Shown piece by piece: positions 34,301 to 42,865 of a DNA stretch of 64,000 nt (positions within the stretch are counted from its first letter, which is position 1; each line of letters begins with the position of its first letter). The position numbers and the translations under genes were made by a program. The notes under the pieces are model-generated. The model was not told the origin of the DNA and searched no databases. It saw only the letters and a list, made by a program, of their open reading frames with translations. The stretch comes from Methylobacteriaceae bacterium (lineage in GTDB: Bacteria > Pseudomonadota > Alphaproteobacteria > Rhizobiales > Beijerinckiaceae). The stretch spans positions 165,923-229,922 of the forward strand of contig JACKJE010000001.1 in the NCBI GenBank assembly GCA_020638135.1, in the 5' to 3' direction.

Positions 34301-34729
34301 GTCCGGCATCACCAGAAGGCGAACGACGAGATCGAAGACTTCCAGACGCCGCGGCATCGCCTGCAGTTTCAGAAGCGCGAACGGGTCGAGCGAGAGTTCG
34401 GCGCGCGGCGCCTCGACGATCGTGCGTCCGCCCGCCACCGCCTGCAGATGGTCGACGGTGATCGTCGGCCCGTGCTCGGTGCGCGCGATGCGCGTCGCGC
34501 CGAATGAGAATTGCACGCCCTCGAACCGCCCGCTCAGCGCGGAGGCGACGCGCGCGCCCAGGCCATCCACTTCGATCGGCCCGAATTGCAGGCGCACGAG
34601 CAGCGCGCCGAAAGCGAGCGCGGCGATGAAGGCGCAACCGACGGCAGCCCAGCCGACGACGAACAGCCCGCGTCGCAGCAGGCGCGACTTCAGCGCGCCG
34701 CGCGCAACAGCGCCAGCGTCCGCCGACAT
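31316..34729 (-). CDS. AsmA-like / DUF3971 (YhdP-type) envelope protein
   Basis: A 1137-residue protein with one N-terminal membrane helix (about 22-45, GLFVVGWAAVGCAFIAALAF) and a long periplasmic region rich in beta-strand repeats (for example VKGVSMDEIGLVAG, VFVNANVANFVAEKLIG). It ends with an AsmA-like C-terminal block (GTFVPAYTVNNFFSKIPVVG, LLGGGWNEGLFAVNYKVTG). This architecture matches the YhdP/DUF3971 group of AsmA-like proteins, thought to bridge inner and outer membranes and move phospholipids. Function is by family only. It is divergent from the peroxiredoxin gene with 239 bp between. Confidence 0.85.
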   Translation of the reverse strand: MSADAGAVARGALKSRLLRRGLFVVGWAAVGCAFIAALAFGALLVRLQFGPIEVDGLGARVASALSGRFEGVQFSFGATRIARTEHGPTITVDHLQAVAGGRTIVEAPRAELSLDPFALLKLQAMPRRLEVFDLVVRLLVMPDGALAIGAGAPNEEAIVVTRPAGPPSSAAPAEPGEKPRRSAILREVTGALRAFFDLATSPHSPLADLRLVAVRGGQLVVDDRTADRTTTFNKLDMAFAKSWRSTSFSLSAAAPNGEIVALAKATGSPETERRLDVEVKGVSMDEIGLVAGARRQPVESDATLSFQLRFVLDADQGLREATGRALAGPGYLRLEDPDHEPLFFDEISGAFRWDPASRQILVSPVQFFGGETQFVLEGALHAPLRPDDGWRVVLGLARPGGLAAERPNEKFLPIEKLSLDGRLFLDDKRFDISRVELVGPEVAAAAAGAFDWVHGPHIRLGVSTGRMPLRSLFRVWPSVMGAPARTWLIGHAHGGMIETAKLSIDFDKNALTAMRFDRPPPDESLQLEFQLSGASLTALKGVPDLTGVDGAGRLTGRTVHFKVSAGAIQTGPNRKLILSNGVFSLPYNDGGRATPARVETRVTGSVDAVSELLAREAIRDVAAMPLEPNTLKGQVDGHLRLDFKIGPDARGDDVKVFVNANVANFVAEKLIGKEKFENGALTVVGDPSGLRASGSGRIFGGPATLDLRKDVGKPAQASLTATLDDAARARYGVEPAGVAGPIGMKLSAKLEEGETNANVELDLTRTAFDNPLPGISKAAGRPGRASFVVVHREKSTRIDNLTFDAGGVSARGAIELSPQGDVQTVKLTQAKISPGDDMRIDLQRAGDLYRATVRGVSIDARPFIKALGQTGGASQKSADFELDLKSPILTGFSKHALTNADIKLTRRGGAIKQLAASGQFGHGAVSARTTTTESGHLQIDVSSSDAGALLALADVYSRMEGGALNAIISQEPTGLVGTVKIRSFHLRDEPALRRLVAESAPRADSPGGAKVDPALVGFDRLQVVFLRNGGRLSLRDGVMNGPNIGLTVEGTVDNERNTIALNGTFVPAYTVNNFFSKIPVVGVLLGGGWNEGLFAVNYKVTGRANAPQVSVNPLTVAPGFLRKIFGILDNVGDQPQK

Positions 34730-34968
34730 GCGGCGCAGAGAGACCGAAATCTCGGCGAAGGACAGACGGCGCCTCCCTGGATCGTCCGTGCGTCAGCTTG
34801 TGGACATCTCGGCTCTTGCAGCCGAGTCTACGCGGGCGAGTCTGCACGACCTGCGCCCGCTTGCGGCCGGTCGCGACTCGTCCGCGCACTATAGGCTGCC
34901 GGTCGCAGCGCGCGAACCCGCTGGCCTGCGGCGCCTTGTGGCGGCGCAATGGGACGAAAGGAAGGCGA

Positions 34969-35442
34969 ATGGCTGAAATGCCCGGGATTGGCGCGAAAGC
35001 GCCGGATTTTCATCTGGAGAGGGACGGCGGCGGCAAGGCGAAGCTCGCCGATTTCAAGGGGCGCAAGCTGGTCCTCTATTTCTACCCCAAGGACGATACG
35101 GCCGGCTGCACGCAGGAGGCCAAGGACTTTTCGGCTCTGGCCGGGGATTTCGACAAGGCCCGTGCGACCGTCGTCGGCGTCTCGCCGGACCCGGCGAAGA
35201 AGCACGACAGATTCAAGGCCAAGCACGACCTCGCGGTCGCGCTGCTGTCGGATGAATCCACGGCCATGCTGGCGGCCTACGGCGTGTGGAAGGAAAAGAG
35301 CATGTACGGGCGCAAGTACATGGGCGTGGAGCGCACGACCTTCCTGATCGACGGCAAGGGCGTGATCCGCGAAATCTGGCCCAGGGTGAAAGTGGCCGGA
35401 CATGCGCAGGCGGTGCTGGAGGCCGCGAGAGCCTTGCCATGA
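34969..35442 (+). CDS. bcp: Bcp/PrxQ-type peroxiredoxin with a single cysteine
   Basis: Thiol peroxidase reducing H2O2 and organic peroxides. The ATG at 34969 follows GAAAGGAAGG and yields 157 residues, the usual Bcp length. The peroxidatic site is YPKDDTAGCTQEAKDF with Cys about 47. No other cysteine occurs anywhere in the protein, so the resolving Cys of E. coli Bcp (five residues later) is missing. It must use a 1-Cys mechanism with an external thiol such as glutathione or thioredoxin. GVSPDPAKKHDRFKAKHDL and RTTFLIDGKGVI complete the fold. A small secreted protein gene follows after 40 bp. Confidence 0.95.
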   Translation: MAEMPGIGAKAPDFHLERDGGGKAKLADFKGRKLVLYFYPKDDTAGCTQEAKDFSALAGDFDKARATVVGVSPDPAKKHDRFKAKHDLAVALLSDESTAMLAAYGVWKEKSMYGRKYMGVERTTFLIDGKGVIREIWPRVKVAGHAQAVLEAARALP

Positions 35443-35482
35443 GCGTCGGCGTTGACCCTGCCGTCACATTTGGCCGAACGGC

Positions 35483-35950
35483 ATGAAGCGCCCGCAAGGC
35501 GCCGGCGCGCGCCTGCTAATCGGCGCCGCGCTCGCGCTCGCCGTGATCGTCGGCGCATTGTTCGTCGCGCCCGTCCGCCCGCCGCCGCCAAAGGAGAACA
35601 TCGGCTTGGAGAAGGAGCTCGACCGGCAGATTGCAGCTCTGGCGCGCGGTCTTCCGCAGAAGATCGACGCTGAAACCCGATTGGTGGCGGTCACGCGAGA
35701 CAGGGATGTGGTCGTCTATCGCTACCAAACGAGCGACCGTCGCTTTGGCGGCGTGGATCGCGCCGCGTTCTACACGCCACCGCCGGGCTTCATCGCGCGC
35801 ATCTGCGCTGATCGCGACGCGCGCGCGACGATGATGGCGGGAGCGCGGCTACGATATCGGTACGTCGATCTGCACGACGTGCCTGTCGCCGAATACGATG
35901 TCGATGCGCATTCATGCGCGCGATTGCCTGACCAACCACCGAAGGGCTGA
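35483..35950 (+). CDS. hypothetical small secreted or membrane-anchored protein
   Basis: A 155-residue protein of unknown function. It begins with a basic stretch and a hydrophobic segment (about 10-29, LLIGAALALAVIVGALFVAP) that is an uncleaved anchor or signal peptide. A Pro-rich joint follows, then a compact domain containing ETRLVAVTRDRDVVVYRYQT and RLRYRYVDLHDVPVAEYDV with two cysteines (ICAD and HSCAR) that could be disulfide-bonded. The alternation of Y/R and V in the last block suggests a small beta domain. Codon use is like that of its neighbours. It may share a transcript with bcp (40 bp gap). Confidence 0.7.
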   Translation: MKRPQGAGARLLIGAALALAVIVGALFVAPVRPPPPKENIGLEKELDRQIAALARGLPQKIDAETRLVAVTRDRDVVVYRYQTSDRRFGGVDRAAFYTPPPGFIARICADRDARATMMAGARLRYRYVDLHDVPVAEYDVDAHSCARLPDQPPKG

Positions 35951-36085
35951 GTCACGTGGAAGTCTGTGCGAAGCAGCAATGCGCCATCGCGGCTCCGCGC
36001 CGGACGATGCGCGCCTCCAAAGAAATCTCCAGCCACGAGCCGGTCGGAGCGCGAACAAATCGACACGGCGCCGGTCGGTCGTGGG

Positions 36086-36343
36086 TCAGGCCTTGACCCA
36101 AAGCGCGCACCAGCCCTTGGGAGAAATTTCGCCGGCGACGCTCTTGCAGGCGTTCGGCGCAATGAACAATTTGCAATTCGAGCACTGGGATCCGCCCTTC
36201 GGGTTGTTTTGATAGCGCACTGACGCCTTTGAGACCTTCGCCGCATAGGCGGGCGTGTCTACCAGACACAGCAATGCGGCGCCGCCCAATGTCAGGGCCA
36301 GAAGCTCTCGGCGGTTCGTATGCGATTTGCTTTGGTTCGACAT
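36086..36343 (-). CDS. high-potential iron-sulfur protein (HiPIP), Tat-exported
   Basis: Small periplasmic one-electron carrier with a [4Fe-4S] cluster. The 85-residue precursor has a twin-arginine-type leader (NRRELLALTLGGAALL, cleavage near AYA at about 34). The cluster cysteines are at about 54, 57, 66 and 79, giving Cx2Cx8Cx12C with the typical GWC at the last Cys; this is the HiPIP pattern. HiPIPs carry electrons from cytochrome complexes to oxidases or reaction centres, and one (Iro) has been linked to iron oxidation in Acidithiobacillus. Here the gene is divergent, 247 bp from a cytochrome-porin gene, so the two may work together. Confidence 0.92.
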   Translation of the reverse strand: MSNQSKSHTNRRELLALTLGGAALLCLVDTPAYAAKVSKASVRYQNNPKGGSQCSNCKLFIAPNACKSVAGEISPKGWCALWVKA

Positions 36344-36590
36344 GGCATCGTTCCTCTCGCCCCCGATCGTTTGGCGCGCCGATACAGAGCGCCGTCAATG
36401 CGGCATTTGAACGATGAGGCGACTTTCCGGTTTGATATGTGAACGGTTGATCTGGATTATTTGAAACGCGCGCGACAGGAGCATGCTGTCGAGCGAGGGG
36501 CAGAAATCTACTCTGACGCTTAGGCTGCGGCCGAGCATCGGAAGGAGTGGGTTTTGCGTCGCGGCTGGGGCCAATGAGGAGGCTTCCGGC

Positions 36591-38152
36591 ATGTCGGCGA
36601 GTTCAGCCACGTCCAGAGATTTCGACGATTGCTCCGCGCAGCAGGGGCAGAGCATTGCAGCGCTTGTCCTGGGGGCTGTGATCGCGCTTTGCTCCGCCGC
36701 TCTGCTCGGCTACGGCGCGACGGAACGCGCGACCGCGGTGCCGAGTTTCGCGCGCCAGACCGGTCAGCCCTGTATGAGCTGTCATACGGCCTTTCCCGAG
36801 CTGACACCCTTCGGCCGCAGGTTCAAGTTAGGCGGCTACACGCTTGGCGGCGGGAAGGGAATCGAAGACGGCGCGCCGCCGATCGCAGGCATGCTCGTGC
36901 CGACATTCGCGAGGACCCGCAAGGGACAGGACGCGCCGCCGACGACCGACACGCACACCAACAACAATCTGGTCCTGCAACAGGCGAGCCTTTTCTACGC
37001 TGGCAGGATCTACGGCAACCTCGGCGCGTTCGTTCAGACGACATACGATCGCGCGTCGCAGCATTTCATGCTCGACAACACCGATATCCGCTATGCCGAT
37101 ACGGCGTCGTTCGGCGGTCTCGACGCTCTGTTTGGCGTCAGCCTCCACAACGGACCGACCGTGCAGGACGTCTGGAACACCACGCCTGCGTGGGGTTATC
37201 CATATGTGGCGTCGTCGCTTGCGCCGCAGTTCTCGCCGCCCGGCGCGCAGATCGAAGGCAATTTCTCGGCCGATGCGATTGGAACGACCGCCTATGCCAT
37301 GCTGAACGACACGGTCTACCTCGAAGCGCCGGAGGCTATCATCCCATGTCGCTGGCGTTTCGGCGGGCGCTCGGCAACCCCTGCGCGAACAACGCGGTCA
37401 GGGTGAACACGCAGTTGGCGATCGATGCGATCGTCAATCCCATGAACAACCCGCCCTTCTACCCATGGTACGGTCCCCAAGGCCTGTGCTCGGCGGATTG
37501 CTTTCCGGATCTGCGCCATACTGGCGTGTCGCTCGAGCCGAACTGGGGCCCGCATTCGCTGATGGTTGGAGCCTTCGGTTTTTACCCACGAGTGAATCCA
37601 GGCAGCGTCGGCGGTTTCGGCGCCGATAGCTACAGCGATCTGGGATTTGACGCTCAATACCAGTACATCGACGGCCCACACGCCCTGACTCTGAAGCTGT
37701 CGCGCATTGTCGAGAACCAGAACCTGCAATCGACCTTCAATCAAGGCGTGGCGGTCAACGTTCTGGGCCTGCCCGCCAATCTGGCCGCCAACGGCGGTTC
37801 GACGAACCTGCGCAACACGCTGACGAGCTTCCGTGCAACCGCGCAATATGTCTGGGATCACACGATCGCCGGGAGCGTTTCGTACTTCAGCGTTCACGGG
37901 ACAAATGACGCGCTGCTGTACGGCGGCAATTCGCTCGCCAACAGCCCGAACGGCAAGGGCCTGACTTTCGAAGTGTCTTACATGCCCTTCAACAAGGGCG
38001 GCCCATCGGTCTGGCCATGGGCGAACGCGAAAATCGGCGTCCAGTACACCCACTATCTGCAAATGTTCGGCGGGAACGGGAACTTCGACGGAATGCTCCA
38101 CAACGCGTCCGACAACGATACGGTGCTTCTGTATAGCTGGATCGCCTTCTAG
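36591..38152 (+). pseudogene. monoheme cytochrome c fused to outer-membrane beta-barrel (fused cytochrome-porin), interrupted by a 1-base deletion
   Basis: About 520 residues in two frames. Frame one starts at the ATG at 36591 (GAGGAGG upstream) with a hydrophobic signal segment, then SFARQTGQPCMSCHTAFPEL and FGRRFKLGGYTLGGG: a single CxxCH heme motif in the context seen in Cyc2-type fused cytochrome-porins. A beta-rich region follows (LVLQQASLFYAGRIYGNLGA). After a missing base near 37327-37329, the second frame continues GGYHPMSLAFRR and EPNWGPHSLMVGAFGFYP, and ends LLYSWIAF, with the C-terminal Phe typical of outer-membrane barrels. It is probably an assembly indel, since both parts are well conserved. 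Its likely role is moving electrons across the outer membrane, together with the divergent HiPIP (inference). Confidence 0.75.
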
Positions 38153-38500
38153 CAACTTTGCGACGGAAGGCTGCCGCAGCGCCTGGGCGAGCAGGCTCGC
38201 GCCGCTGGCGGCCAGCCACGCGGCAACCAGCGCGGCCTGAATGTGAACGCGGCTATCGCTCGCGTTTGTTCCAGAAAAGACGACGCCGGCGGCTACGACG
38301 CCCGACACGACGCTCGGCGCGAACCAGGTTCGCAGCCGCCCGACATCAAGCGACAGCCATCCGGTCGATTGTGCCTCATTCATCGGCGCGCCCCCGTGCG
38401 TCGCGTCAGGATAACGCCGAGCCTAAGGCCGAATTGCGGTCGGGCCCATAAAGTTTTTCGGCGGATTGTCCTCGTCCGCGCCGGGGCGGGCGCAAGGCAG
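38153..38500. other. intergenic region with a doubtful minus-strand ORF
   Basis: About 350 bp between the cytochrome-porin stop and the MBL hydrolase stop. A minus-strand frame from the ATG at 38383 gives a 75-residue start with two hydrophobic stretches (SVVSGVVAAGVVFSG and AALVAAWLAASGASLL), then runs antisense through the cytochrome gene. The N-terminal part could be a small membrane protein with a frameshifted end, but no homology is recognised. No terminator was identified. Confidence 0.3.
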
Positions 38501-39887
38501 TCAGATGACTGTCGTCGAGCCGATGTCCGGCATCGCGATATCGCCGGCGAGCGCGCCTTTCAGCGCCTGCATCGCTGGCAATTCGCCATGCAAGAGGAAG
38601 GTCTTCGGCGCATCGATCTTCTCGCGCCAGGCGATCAGCGACGAGCGTCCGGCGTGCGCTGAAAAACCGTTGATCGTGTGGACGCTCGCGCGCACCGGAA
38701 TGTCCTCGCCGAAAATCTGTACCGATTTCGCGCCGTCGATGATTCGGCGCGCCAGCGTGCCGTGCGAGGCGAAGCCGACGAAGACGACGCCGCATTCCGG
38801 CCGCACGAGATTGCGCCGCAGGTGATGCACCACGCGCCCGCCGGTCGCCATGCCCGACCCCGCCAAAATGACAGCGCCTGACGTGATGGCGTTGATCGCC
38901 ATCGAATCCCGGCTGAGCTTGGTGAAGCGCAATCGCGGCGGCACGAACGGATCGTCGTTGGCGTGCAGCATCTCGGCGATCTCGGGCTTCAGGAAATCCG
39001 GGCAGCCCTGCGCGATCTGAGTCGCGGAGATCGCCATCGGTGAATCCACGAAGATCTGGATGTCCGGCGGCAATTTGTTCTGTCGCAGGCCGAGCTTGAG
39101 ATAGAACAGCAGTTCCTGCGCGCGCTCGAGCGCGAAAGGTCGGAATGATCGCATTGCCGCCGCGCGTCCGAATTTCGGCGATTGCCTCGTAGAATTCATC
39201 GATCGAGGCGGGCAGCGGCCGGTGGTCGCGATCGCCGTAGGTCGATTCCATCACCACCGCATCGGCCGCCTCTGGAGGATCGGCGTCTTCCAGCAGGGCG
39301 CGGCCGGGATCGCCGAGGTCGCCCGAAAAGGCGATGCGCTTCTTCGCGCCGCCCTCGTCGCATTCCAGCAGCACGCTGGCCGAACCTAGGATGTGCCCGG
39401 CATTGCTGAAGGTCGCGCGCAGGTTGGGCGCAATCTCGATCGTCTCGCGATAGGCCACCGTGCGACCGAAACGGTCGAGCGCGTCCATGGCGTCTTCGAG
39501 ATCGTAGAGCGGCTGCTCTTCCGCGTCTTTCGGCTCCCAGCGCGCGGCCTTGCGCATGGCGCGATGCGCGTCTTCTTCCTGCAGGCGCGCGGCGTCGAGC
39601 ATGACGAGGCGGGCGAGCTGCCGGGTCGGCGGCGTGCAGATGATCTCGCCGCGAAAGCCGCGCTTCACCAGCAGCGGAATGCGTCCGCAATGATCGAGAT
39701 GCGCATGCGTCAGCAGGAGCGTGTCGATCGAGGCGGGATCGAAGCCGAAATCGTGCGCGTTCATCGCGCGTTCCTCGCGCCCGCCCTGGAACATGCCGCA
39801 ATCGACGAGCACGCGCTTGCCCGCGGCCTCGACAAGGTGACAGGAGCCGGTCACGTCGCGATCGGCGCCGTGGAAGGAGAGTTTCAT
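38501..39887 (-). pseudogene. MBL-fold / beta-CASP ribonuclease-like hydrolase, interrupted by a 1-base insertion
   Basis: About 460 residues in two frames. Starting at the ATG at 39887 (MKLSFHGADRDVTGSCHLV), the metallo-beta-lactamase motif THAHLDHCGRIP, SNAGHILGSASVL and FSGDLGDPGR supply the zinc ligands. After one extra A in the AAA at 39135-39137, the second frame resumes ALERAQELLFYLK and IFVDSPMAISA, then GSGMATGGRVVHHL, VGFASHGTLARRI and NGFSAHAG. That order is the beta-CASP and C-terminal part of the YSH1/CPSF73-like RNA-processing nucleases found in bacteria. No conserved motif is lost, so an assembly indel is likely. It is divergent from the acyl-CoA synthetase gene at 40029. Confidence 0.85.
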
Positions 39888-40028
39888 GCGCTGTCTCCTC
39901 GACTCGTCGGGCGAGGCCAGTGTGGGCGCAGAGCGCGGTCGGCGCAACAAGCGGGGCGGCCGGCCCCTTGCCAGTCCGCCCTCCGCCCGTTCAAATCGTC
40001 GTCCGTTCAACCAGAAGAGACAGCCCGC

Positions 40029-41612
40029 ATGGAAACGCCCCTCAGCCCCCTGGAATTCGCCCGCCGCGCGCGGCGGCTCTACGCGAATCGCGAGGCCGTG
40101 GTCGATGGCGACAGGCGCTTCACCTTCGCGCAATTCCTCGAGCGCTGCGACCGCTGGTCAGCCGCCCTGCAGGCTCTGGGCGTGGGGCAGGGCGACCGGG
40201 TCGCCTATATCGCGCCGAACACGCACGGCCATTTCGAGGGCTATTACGCCGTGCCGCAGATCGGCGCCGTGCTGGTGCCGATCAACTACCGCCTGCTGCC
40301 GGCCGATTTCGAGTACATCATCAATCACAGCGGCGCGAAGATTGTTTGCGTCCACTCCGACTACATCAGGGACATCGATTCCATTCGCGGCCAATTGCCG
40401 AACGTGACCCATTTTGTTGCGCTCGAAGGGGCGGGCCAAAACGGTGACCATGACTGGCTCGACTATGAGGCGACGCTCGCCGCGCATGGGCCCGAGTTCC
40501 GGCAGGTCGAGATCGCTGAGACCGACCTCATCACCATCAACTACACGAGCGGCACGACGGCGCGGCCGAAGGGCGTGATGATCACGCACCGCAACGCCTG
40601 GGTGAACACGATGGGCACGCTCGCCCATCACCATCTCTCGCCCGCCGATCGCTATCTCTGGACGCTGCCGATGTTCCATGCCAACGGCTGGACCTTCGTC
40701 TGGACGACCGTCGCGCGGGGGATGGTCAACGTCTGCCTGCGCCGCGTCGAGCCGAAGCTGATCTTCGACCTCATCAAGTCGGAAAAGATCACCATGTTCT
40801 GCGCGGCGCCGACCGTGTTGATCGCCATCGCCAATGCGCCGGCCGAGATGCAAGCCGGCGCGCCGCGCGGGGTGCGGCTCTTTACGGCCGGCGCCCCGCC
40901 TGCGGCCGCGACCATCGAACTGGTCGAACGCGAACTCGGCTGGGAGCTGACGCATGTCTATGGGCTCACCGAGACAGCGCCCTTCATCGCCATCTGCGAA
41001 CCCCTGCCAGAACACCAGAACCTGTCGCAGCAGGCGCGCGCGGACGTGAAGGCGCGCCAGGGCGTGGAGCTCATTTCCTCCGGCCGATTGCTGATCGTCG
41101 ACGACAATGGCGTCGAGGTGCCGCACGATGGCGCCACGCTCGGCGAGATCACGGTGCGCGGCAATGTCGTGATGAAGGGCTATTTCAACGATCCTGTCGC
41201 GACCGACGCCGCGATCCGCGACGGCTGGTTCCATTCCGGCGACGCCGCCGTCGTCCATCCCGACGGCTATGTCGAAATCCGCGACCGCTTCAAGGACGTG
41301 ATCATTTCCGGAGGCGAGAACATTTCGTCAGTGGAGGTGGAAGGCTGCCTGCTGCGCCATCCCGCCGTGCAGGAGGCAGCCGTCGTCGGCATGCCCCACG
41401 AAAAATGGGGCGAAAGCCCGCACGCCTTCGTCATTCTTCGTGCTGGAGCCAGCGCGACCGAGGACGAGCTGAAGAAGCACGTCTACGACAACCTCGCCCA
41501 TTTCAAGACCCCACAATGGGTGAGTTTCGTCGCGGAACTGCCGAAGACGGCGACCGGCAAGGTGCAGAAATACGTGTTGCGCGCCGGCAAGTCGGCGATT
41601 GCGCGGCAGTAA
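40029..41612 (+). CDS. acyl-CoA synthetase (AMP-forming)
   Basis: Activates a carboxylic acid to its CoA thioester through an acyl-AMP. The ATG at 40029 (METPLSPLEFARRA) gives 527 residues. Motifs: the phosphate-binding loop INYTSGTTARPKGV, HVYGLTETAPF, GWFHSGDAAVVHPDGY, RFKDVIISGGENISSVEVE, and the C-terminal catalytic lysine in LPKTATGKVQKYVL. The pattern is that of medium-chain or methylmercaptopropionate-type ligases, but the substrate cannot be fixed. It lies 65 bp upstream of anmK on the same strand and is probably an independent function. A second, unrelated AMP ligase lies at 45625. Confidence 0.93.
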   Translation: METPLSPLEFARRARRLYANREAVVDGDRRFTFAQFLERCDRWSAALQALGVGQGDRVAYIAPNTHGHFEGYYAVPQIGAVLVPINYRLLPADFEYIINHSGAKIVCVHSDYIRDIDSIRGQLPNVTHFVALEGAGQNGDHDWLDYEATLAAHGPEFRQVEIAETDLITINYTSGTTARPKGVMITHRNAWVNTMGTLAHHHLSPADRYLWTLPMFHANGWTFVWTTVARGMVNVCLRRVEPKLIFDLIKSEKITMFCAAPTVLIAIANAPAEMQAGAPRGVRLFTAGAPPAAATIELVERELGWELTHVYGLTETAPFIAICEPLPEHQNLSQQARADVKARQGVELISSGRLLIVDDNGVEVPHDGATLGEITVRGNVVMKGYFNDPVATDAAIRDGWFHSGDAAVVHPDGYVEIRDRFKDVIISGGENISSVEVEGCLLRHPAVQEAAVVGMPHEKWGESPHAFVILRAGASATEDELKKHVYDNLAHFKTPQWVSFVAELPKTATGKVQKYVLRAGKSAIARQ

Positions 41613-41677
41613 GATGGAGCCGCACTTTCCCGATCCCGCCCAGCCCGCTAAGGCTGGAGCGGGAGGCTGACCGAATC

Positions 41678-42793
41678 TTGACCCTCTACCGCGCCATCGG
41701 CCTGATGTCCGGCACGTCCATGGACGGCGTCGACATCGCGCTTGTCGAGACCGACGGCGAGAACGTCGTGCGCTTCCGTGCGACCGGATCCCGGCCCTAT
41801 TCGGACGAAGACCGCGCGCTGCTGCGCGCCGCGCTGGACGAAGCCGCCGGTATCGAGGCGCGCGGCGTGGCGATTGGCGCGGTCTCGGCGGCCGAAAAGA
41901 TGGTGACTGACCGCCATGCCGAGGCGGTCGAGACATTTCTGGCCGACAACAACCTGAAGGCGGCGGACATCGATCTCGTCGGCTTCCACGGCCAGACCGT
42001 GCTGCATAGGCCGAAGCAGCGGCTCACCATCCAGATCGGCGACGGGGCCGCGCTGGCGCGGCGGCTCGGAATTGCCGTCGTCTACGATTTTCGCGCTGCC
42101 GATGTTGCGGCGGGCGGCGAGGGCGCGCCGATCGTGCCGGTCTTCCATCGCGCACTGGCGCAGGCGAGCAGCAAAGAGAATTTCCTGCCCGGCCCGCTGG
42201 CGCTGCTCAACATCGGCGGCGTCGCCAATGTCACCTTTGTCGACGACGGTTTTGATCCCATCGCCTGCGACACCGGCCCCGGCAATGCGCTGCTCGACGA
42301 CCTCATGCTGGCGCACACCGGCCAGCCGATCGACCGGCACGGCCACACCGCCGCGCGGGGCAGAGTGGACGAGGCGGCGCTCGCGCGTCTGCTCGACGAT
42401 CCCTTCTTCGATCTGCCGCCGCCGAAATCGCTCGACCGCAACCATTTTTCGCGCGTCGCCGTCGCGCATTTGTCTCTCGAAGACGCGGCCGCGACGCTGA
42501 CCGCATTCACGGCGGCTTCCGTCGGACGGCTCCTGCCGCTGCTGCCGCAAGCGCCCAAGAGCCTGATCGTCTGCGGCGGCGGCGCGCACAACCCGATCCT
42601 CGTGCGCGAACTCGTCCAGCGCCTGCCGTGCACGGTCACGACGGCGGATGTCTGCGGCTGGTCGGCCGATTTCATGGAGGCGCAGGCCTTCGCCTATCTC
42701 GCGGTGCGTTCGAAACGCGGCCTGCCCTACACCTATCCGACGACGACAGGCGTTCCTACGCCGATGACCGGCGGCGTGCTGGCGGAGCCGTAG
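41678..42793 (+). CDS. anmK: anhydro-N-acetylmuramic acid kinase
   Basis: Phosphorylates and opens 1,6-anhydroMurNAc released by lytic transglycosylases, feeding murein recycling. The 371-residue product shows GLMSGTSMDGVDIALVE at the N-terminus (ATP binding), GFHGQTVLHRP, LNIGGVANVTF and ACDTGPGNALLDD, the family signatures. The start is a TTG at 41678, with GGGAGG about 13 nt upstream; the next Met lies inside the conserved SGTSMDG block. A perfect 22-bp inverted repeat begins 4 bp after the stop. It fits with the amidase, PBP1A and M23 genes in the window. Confidence 0.96.
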   Translation: MTLYRAIGLMSGTSMDGVDIALVETDGENVVRFRATGSRPYSDEDRALLRAALDEAAGIEARGVAIGAVSAAEKMVTDRHAEAVETFLADNNLKAADIDLVGFHGQTVLHRPKQRLTIQIGDGAALARRLGIAVVYDFRAADVAAGGEGAPIVPVFHRALAQASSKENFLPGPLALLNIGGVANVTFVDDGFDPIACDTGPGNALLDDLMLAHTGQPIDRHGHTAARGRVDEAALARLLDDPFFDLPPPKSLDRNHFSRVAVAHLSLEDAAATLTAFTAASVGRLLPLLPQAPKSLIVCGGGAHNPILVRELVQRLPCTVTTADVCGWSADFMEAQAFAYLAVRSKRGLPYTYPTTTGVPTPMTGGVLAEP

Positions 42794-42796
42794 ATG

Positions 42797-42851
42797 GACC
42801 GCGAGCCTTCAGGCTCGCAAGCAATTTCAGCGAGCCTGAAGGCTCGCGGTC
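42797..42851. repeat. perfect 22-bp inverted repeat between anmK and the AhpD-like gene
   Basis: Left arm 42797-42818 and right arm 42830-42851 are exact reverse complements, separated by an 11-nt AT-rich spacer. Each arm contains its own small hairpin (CGAGCC TTCA GGCTCG), so it can fold either as one long stem or as two small ones. It starts 4 bp after the anmK stop, so it may end or stabilise that transcript. No T-run follows. Only one copy was noticed in the window. Confidence 0.8.
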
Positions 42852-42865
42852 CGGAGAGGGAATCC

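Noticed and set aside
33050..34507. Plus-strand open frame opposite the AsmA-like gene
   Set aside because: Shadow of a 1137-residue membrane-anchored protein with normal layout; no ribosome site or domain.
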